DNA of 64,000 nt from Leadbetterella sp. (GTDB lineage Bacteria; Bacteroidota; Bacteroidia; Cytophagales; Spirosomataceae), in the NCBI GenBank assembly GCA_019638185.1, contig JAHBUH010000020.1, positions 1-64,000 on the forward strand, read 5' to 3'. Under the pieces are notes generated by a model. That model saw only the letters and a list, made by a program, of their open reading frames with translations, had not been told where the DNA came from and did no database searches. Made by a program: the position numbers and the translations under genes. Positions 61,874-64,000 of the stretch are shown here, in pieces. Every line of letters starts with the position of its first letter. Positions within the stretch are counted from its first letter, which is position 1.

Positions 61874-63970
61874 ATGGAATTTAAACACGTGAGCTACCTC
61901 TGGGACGAAGCCCAAGCCGCCCGGATCACGGATGAGACAGACCTGTTCATTTACCGCTCCAACCTGCTTGGGGCTGATCTCCGGCTGACCAACTACGGGG
62001 GCGGTAACACTTCCGTAAAAATAAAAGACAAAGATCCCCTGACCGGTGAGGAAGTGGATGTCATGTGGATCAAGGGTTCAGGCGGTGACATCGGAACGCT
62101 GACTAAATCTGGCTGTGCAGCGCTCTACCTGGCCCGTCTCCGGGCCCTGAAAAACGTGTACCGGGGCATTGAATTTGAAGACGAGATGGTGGCCCTGTTT
62201 AATCACTGCATCTTTGACCTGGCCTCCAAAGCGCCGTCTATTGATACCCCGCTTCACGGCTTTTTGCCCTACAAACACATTGACCACCTCCACCCGGATG
62301 CGGCCATTGCCATTGCCGCCGCTAAAGACGGTAAAGCCATCACGCAGGAGCTCTTTGAAGGCGAAATAGGTTGGGTAGACTGGAAAAGGCCGGGCTTTGA
62401 CCTGGGCCTGGAGCTGAAGGCCTGTGTGGATGAAGCAGCCACCGAAGGCCGGGAGCTGAAAGGCATCATGCTGGGTTCTCACGGGCTCTTTACCTGGGGA
62501 GATACTTCCTATGAAAGCTATGTGAACACCCTTCAGGTGATTGAAAAATGTGCGGAATACATAGAAAACAAAACCGGGAATGTGTTTGGGGGTGCCCGGA
62601 GCGAATCGCTCCCGGAAGACCAGCGCAAAACGCAGGCCGCAGCCATAGCCCCCGTGCTGAGGGGTTTCTGCTCGTCAGAACGGCCCATGATAGGACACTT
62701 TACGGATGATGAACGCGTGCTGGAATTCATTAACTCCCATGACCTGGAAAAGCTGGCTCCCATGGGTACTTCCTGCCCGGATCACTTCCTGCGTACCAAG
62801 ATCACGCCCCTGGTGCTGGAAATAGCGCCCCATGAAGACCTGGCGGGAGTGAAAGAAAAGCTGGCACCGGCATTTGAAGCGTACCGGCAGATGTATACGG
62901 AATACTACGAAACCTGTAAGCATGCCAACTCCCCCGCCATGCGCGACCCTAACCCGGTGGTGATCCTGTACCCCGGCGTGGGCATGTTTACCTTTGCCAA
63001 AGACAAGACTACCGCCCGCCTGGCAGCCGAATATTACGTGAATGCCATTAACGTGATGCGGGGTGCGGAGGCCATTTCAGCATACACGGCCCTGCCGCGC
63101 CAGGAAGCCTTCAATATTGAATACTGGCTGCTGGAAGAGGCCAAGCTGCAGCGCATGCCTAAGCCTAAAGCCCTGGCCGGAAGAATAGCCCTGGTGACGG
63201 GTTCCGGCGGCGGGATCGGCAAGGCCATAGCCCGGAAGTTGGCACAGGAAGGCGCCTGTGTGATCCTGAGTGATATTGACGAAACCCGCCTGGCTGGAGC
63301 TCAGGAAGAGTTTGTACAGGCTTTTGGAAGAGATGCCGTGGCCGGTACCGTGCTGAATGTAACCGATGCCGCTAGTGCTGAAGCCGCTTTCGGAAAGGCT
63401 TCCCTGGCTTTTGGCGGCGTGGATATCGTGGTGAACAATGCCGGCATCAGCATTTCCAAATCCATTGAGGAGCATAGCCTGGAAGAATGGGACCGCCTGT
63501 ATGACATCCTGGTGAAGGGCCAGTTTATCGTTTCCAAAGCGGCCATTCCCGTCCTGAAAAAGCAGGGGATGGGGGGTGATATCCTGAACATTGTATCCAA
63601 AAATGCCGTAGTAGCCGGACCCAATAACCCGGGCTACGGCTCAGCCAAGGCCGCGCAGGCGCACCTGTCGCGCCTGATGGCCGCCGAACTGGGCAGCGCC
63701 GGCATCCGGGTCAATACCGTAAACCCCGATGCGGTCATCGCCGACTCTAATATCTGGGCCGGCGGCTGGGCCGAAGGCCGCGCCAAAGCTTACGGCATCA
63801 CGGTGGAAGAGCTGCCGGCCTATTACGCCAAACGCACCCTGCTAAACCAGGTGATCCTGCCGGAGGATATCGCGAACGCCTGCTTCGTTTTCGTGAGCGG
63901 GCTGCTGAACAAGAGTACAGGTAACGCCCTGAATGTGGATGGGGGCGTGGCTATGGCATTTTACAGATGA
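61874..63970 (+). CDS. rhaD: Fused rhamnulose-1-phosphate aldolase / alcohol (lactaldehyde) dehydrogenase
   Basis: 698 residues, two enzymes in one chain. Residues 1-about 420 form a class II aldolase domain (LTNYGGGNTSVKI, MWIKGSGGDIGTLT, DTPLHGFLPYKHIDHLHPDAAIAIAA with metal-binding His, GSHGLFTWGD). The last about 270 are a short-chain dehydrogenase: ALVTGSGGGIGKAIA (NAD site), VVNNAGISIS, IVSKNAVVAGPNNPGYGSAKAA with catalytic Ser-Tyr-Lys, and GNALNVDGGVAMAFYR. Together they cleave rhamnulose 1-phosphate and convert lactaldehyde. I start at MEFKHVSYLWDE (61874). Kinase and isomerase genes are not in the window. Confidence 0.95.
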   Translation: MEFKHVSYLWDEAQAARITDETDLFIYRSNLLGADLRLTNYGGGNTSVKIKDKDPLTGEEVDVMWIKGSGGDIGTLTKSGCAALYLARLRALKNVYRGIEFEDEMVALFNHCIFDLASKAPSIDTPLHGFLPYKHIDHLHPDAAIAIAAAKDGKAITQELFEGEIGWVDWKRPGFDLGLELKACVDEAATEGRELKGIMLGSHGLFTWGDTSYESYVNTLQVIEKCAEYIENKTGNVFGGARSESLPEDQRKTQAAAIAPVLRGFCSSERPMIGHFTDDERVLEFINSHDLEKLAPMGTSCPDHFLRTKITPLVLEIAPHEDLAGVKEKLAPAFEAYRQMYTEYYETCKHANSPAMRDPNPVVILYPGVGMFTFAKDKTTARLAAEYYVNAINVMRGAEAISAYTALPRQEAFNIEYWLLEEAKLQRMPKPKALAGRIALVTGSGGGIGKAIARKLAQEGACVILSDIDETRLAGAQEEFVQAFGRDAVAGTVLNVTDAASAEAAFGKASLAFGGVDIVVNNAGISISKSIEEHSLEEWDRLYDILVKGQFIVSKAAIPVLKKQGMGGDILNIVSKNAVVAGPNNPGYGSAKAAQAHLSRLMAAELGSAGIRVNTVNPDAVIADSNIWAGGWAEGRAKAYGITVEELPAYYAKRTLLNQVILPEDIANACFVFVSGLLNKSTGNALNVDGGVAMAFYR

Positions 63971-64000
63971 GTTAGAATAGGGGACAAATCAACCCAAAAC

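Overview
The window is chromosomal DNA of a member of the phylum Bacteroidota, probably near the Sphingobacteriales/Chitinophagales. Three lines of evidence support this. Promoters follow the Bacteroidota pattern (TTTG or CTTG, 19-20 bp, TAnnTTTG), clearest in front of three tRNA transcription units. The gene families are typical: Wzi, DUF3127, DUF5690, PorT-like outer-membrane proteins, HlyD/TolC/MacB-type exporters, RhaT, and a RhaD-like aldolase fused to a dehydrogenase. The acpP-fabF-rnc order and the tRNA-Tyr/Gly/Thr-tuf block also fit. No rRNA, CRISPR array, prophage or intact insertion sequence was seen.

Layout. 1-7735 (+) is the distal end of a surface-polysaccharide (O-antigen-type) cluster: two glycosyltransferases, a sugar amidotransferase with its own HisH/HisF-like ammonia channel, a WecA/WbpL-like initiating transferase and a WbpM/CapD-like dehydratase. 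Its left edge is much more AT-rich than the rest. A Wzi-like protein, GlmS, RNase R and an alpha-amylase follow on the minus strand. 15-18 kb has a lipoprotein, a lipoprotein serpin and a family 2 glycosyltransferase with a decayed copy of its 5' end. 18-24.7 kb has three tRNA genes, an M14 carboxypeptidase, a hisIE-led operon and an ECF sigma / membrane protein / outer-membrane protein operon. 24.8-28.7 kb is trpC-trpF-trpB, coupled to a DUF5690 membrane protein instead of trpA. 28.7-29.1 kb is a small gene graveyard.

29-34 kb (minus) holds ftsY, an adaptor plus TolC pair without a pump, and an AraC regulator. 34-36 kb holds a protein with a class II terpene-cyclase-like DxDDTA motif, divergent from a DUF3127 protein with an SSB-like acidic tip. 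The tRNA-Tyr/Gly/Thr-tuf block follows, with a degenerate second tRNA-Thr copy. 37.6-46.6 kb is mostly housekeeping: a serine hydrolase, MetY, RluA-type synthase, Dxr, KdsA, AcpP, FabF and RNase III.

46.8-56.3 kb is one long plus-strand export and signalling locus: adaptor, TolC, ABC ATPase, two permeases, a chimeric decayed third permease, an NtrC-like response regulator with a degenerate GAFTGA loop, and a histidine kinase. An AT-rich orphan gene, an EamA transporter and a PhnA-like protein follow. The window ends in an L-rhamnose locus: secreted rhamnosidase-type hydrolase, RhaT symporter and aldolase/dehydrogenase fusion, which together would release, import and cleave rhamnose.

I found no wholly new multi-gene system that the sequence alone can prove. 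The best leads are the degenerate sigma-54-type regulator beside the exporter, the terpene-cyclase-like orphan opposite the DUF3127 gene, and the lipoprotein serpin.
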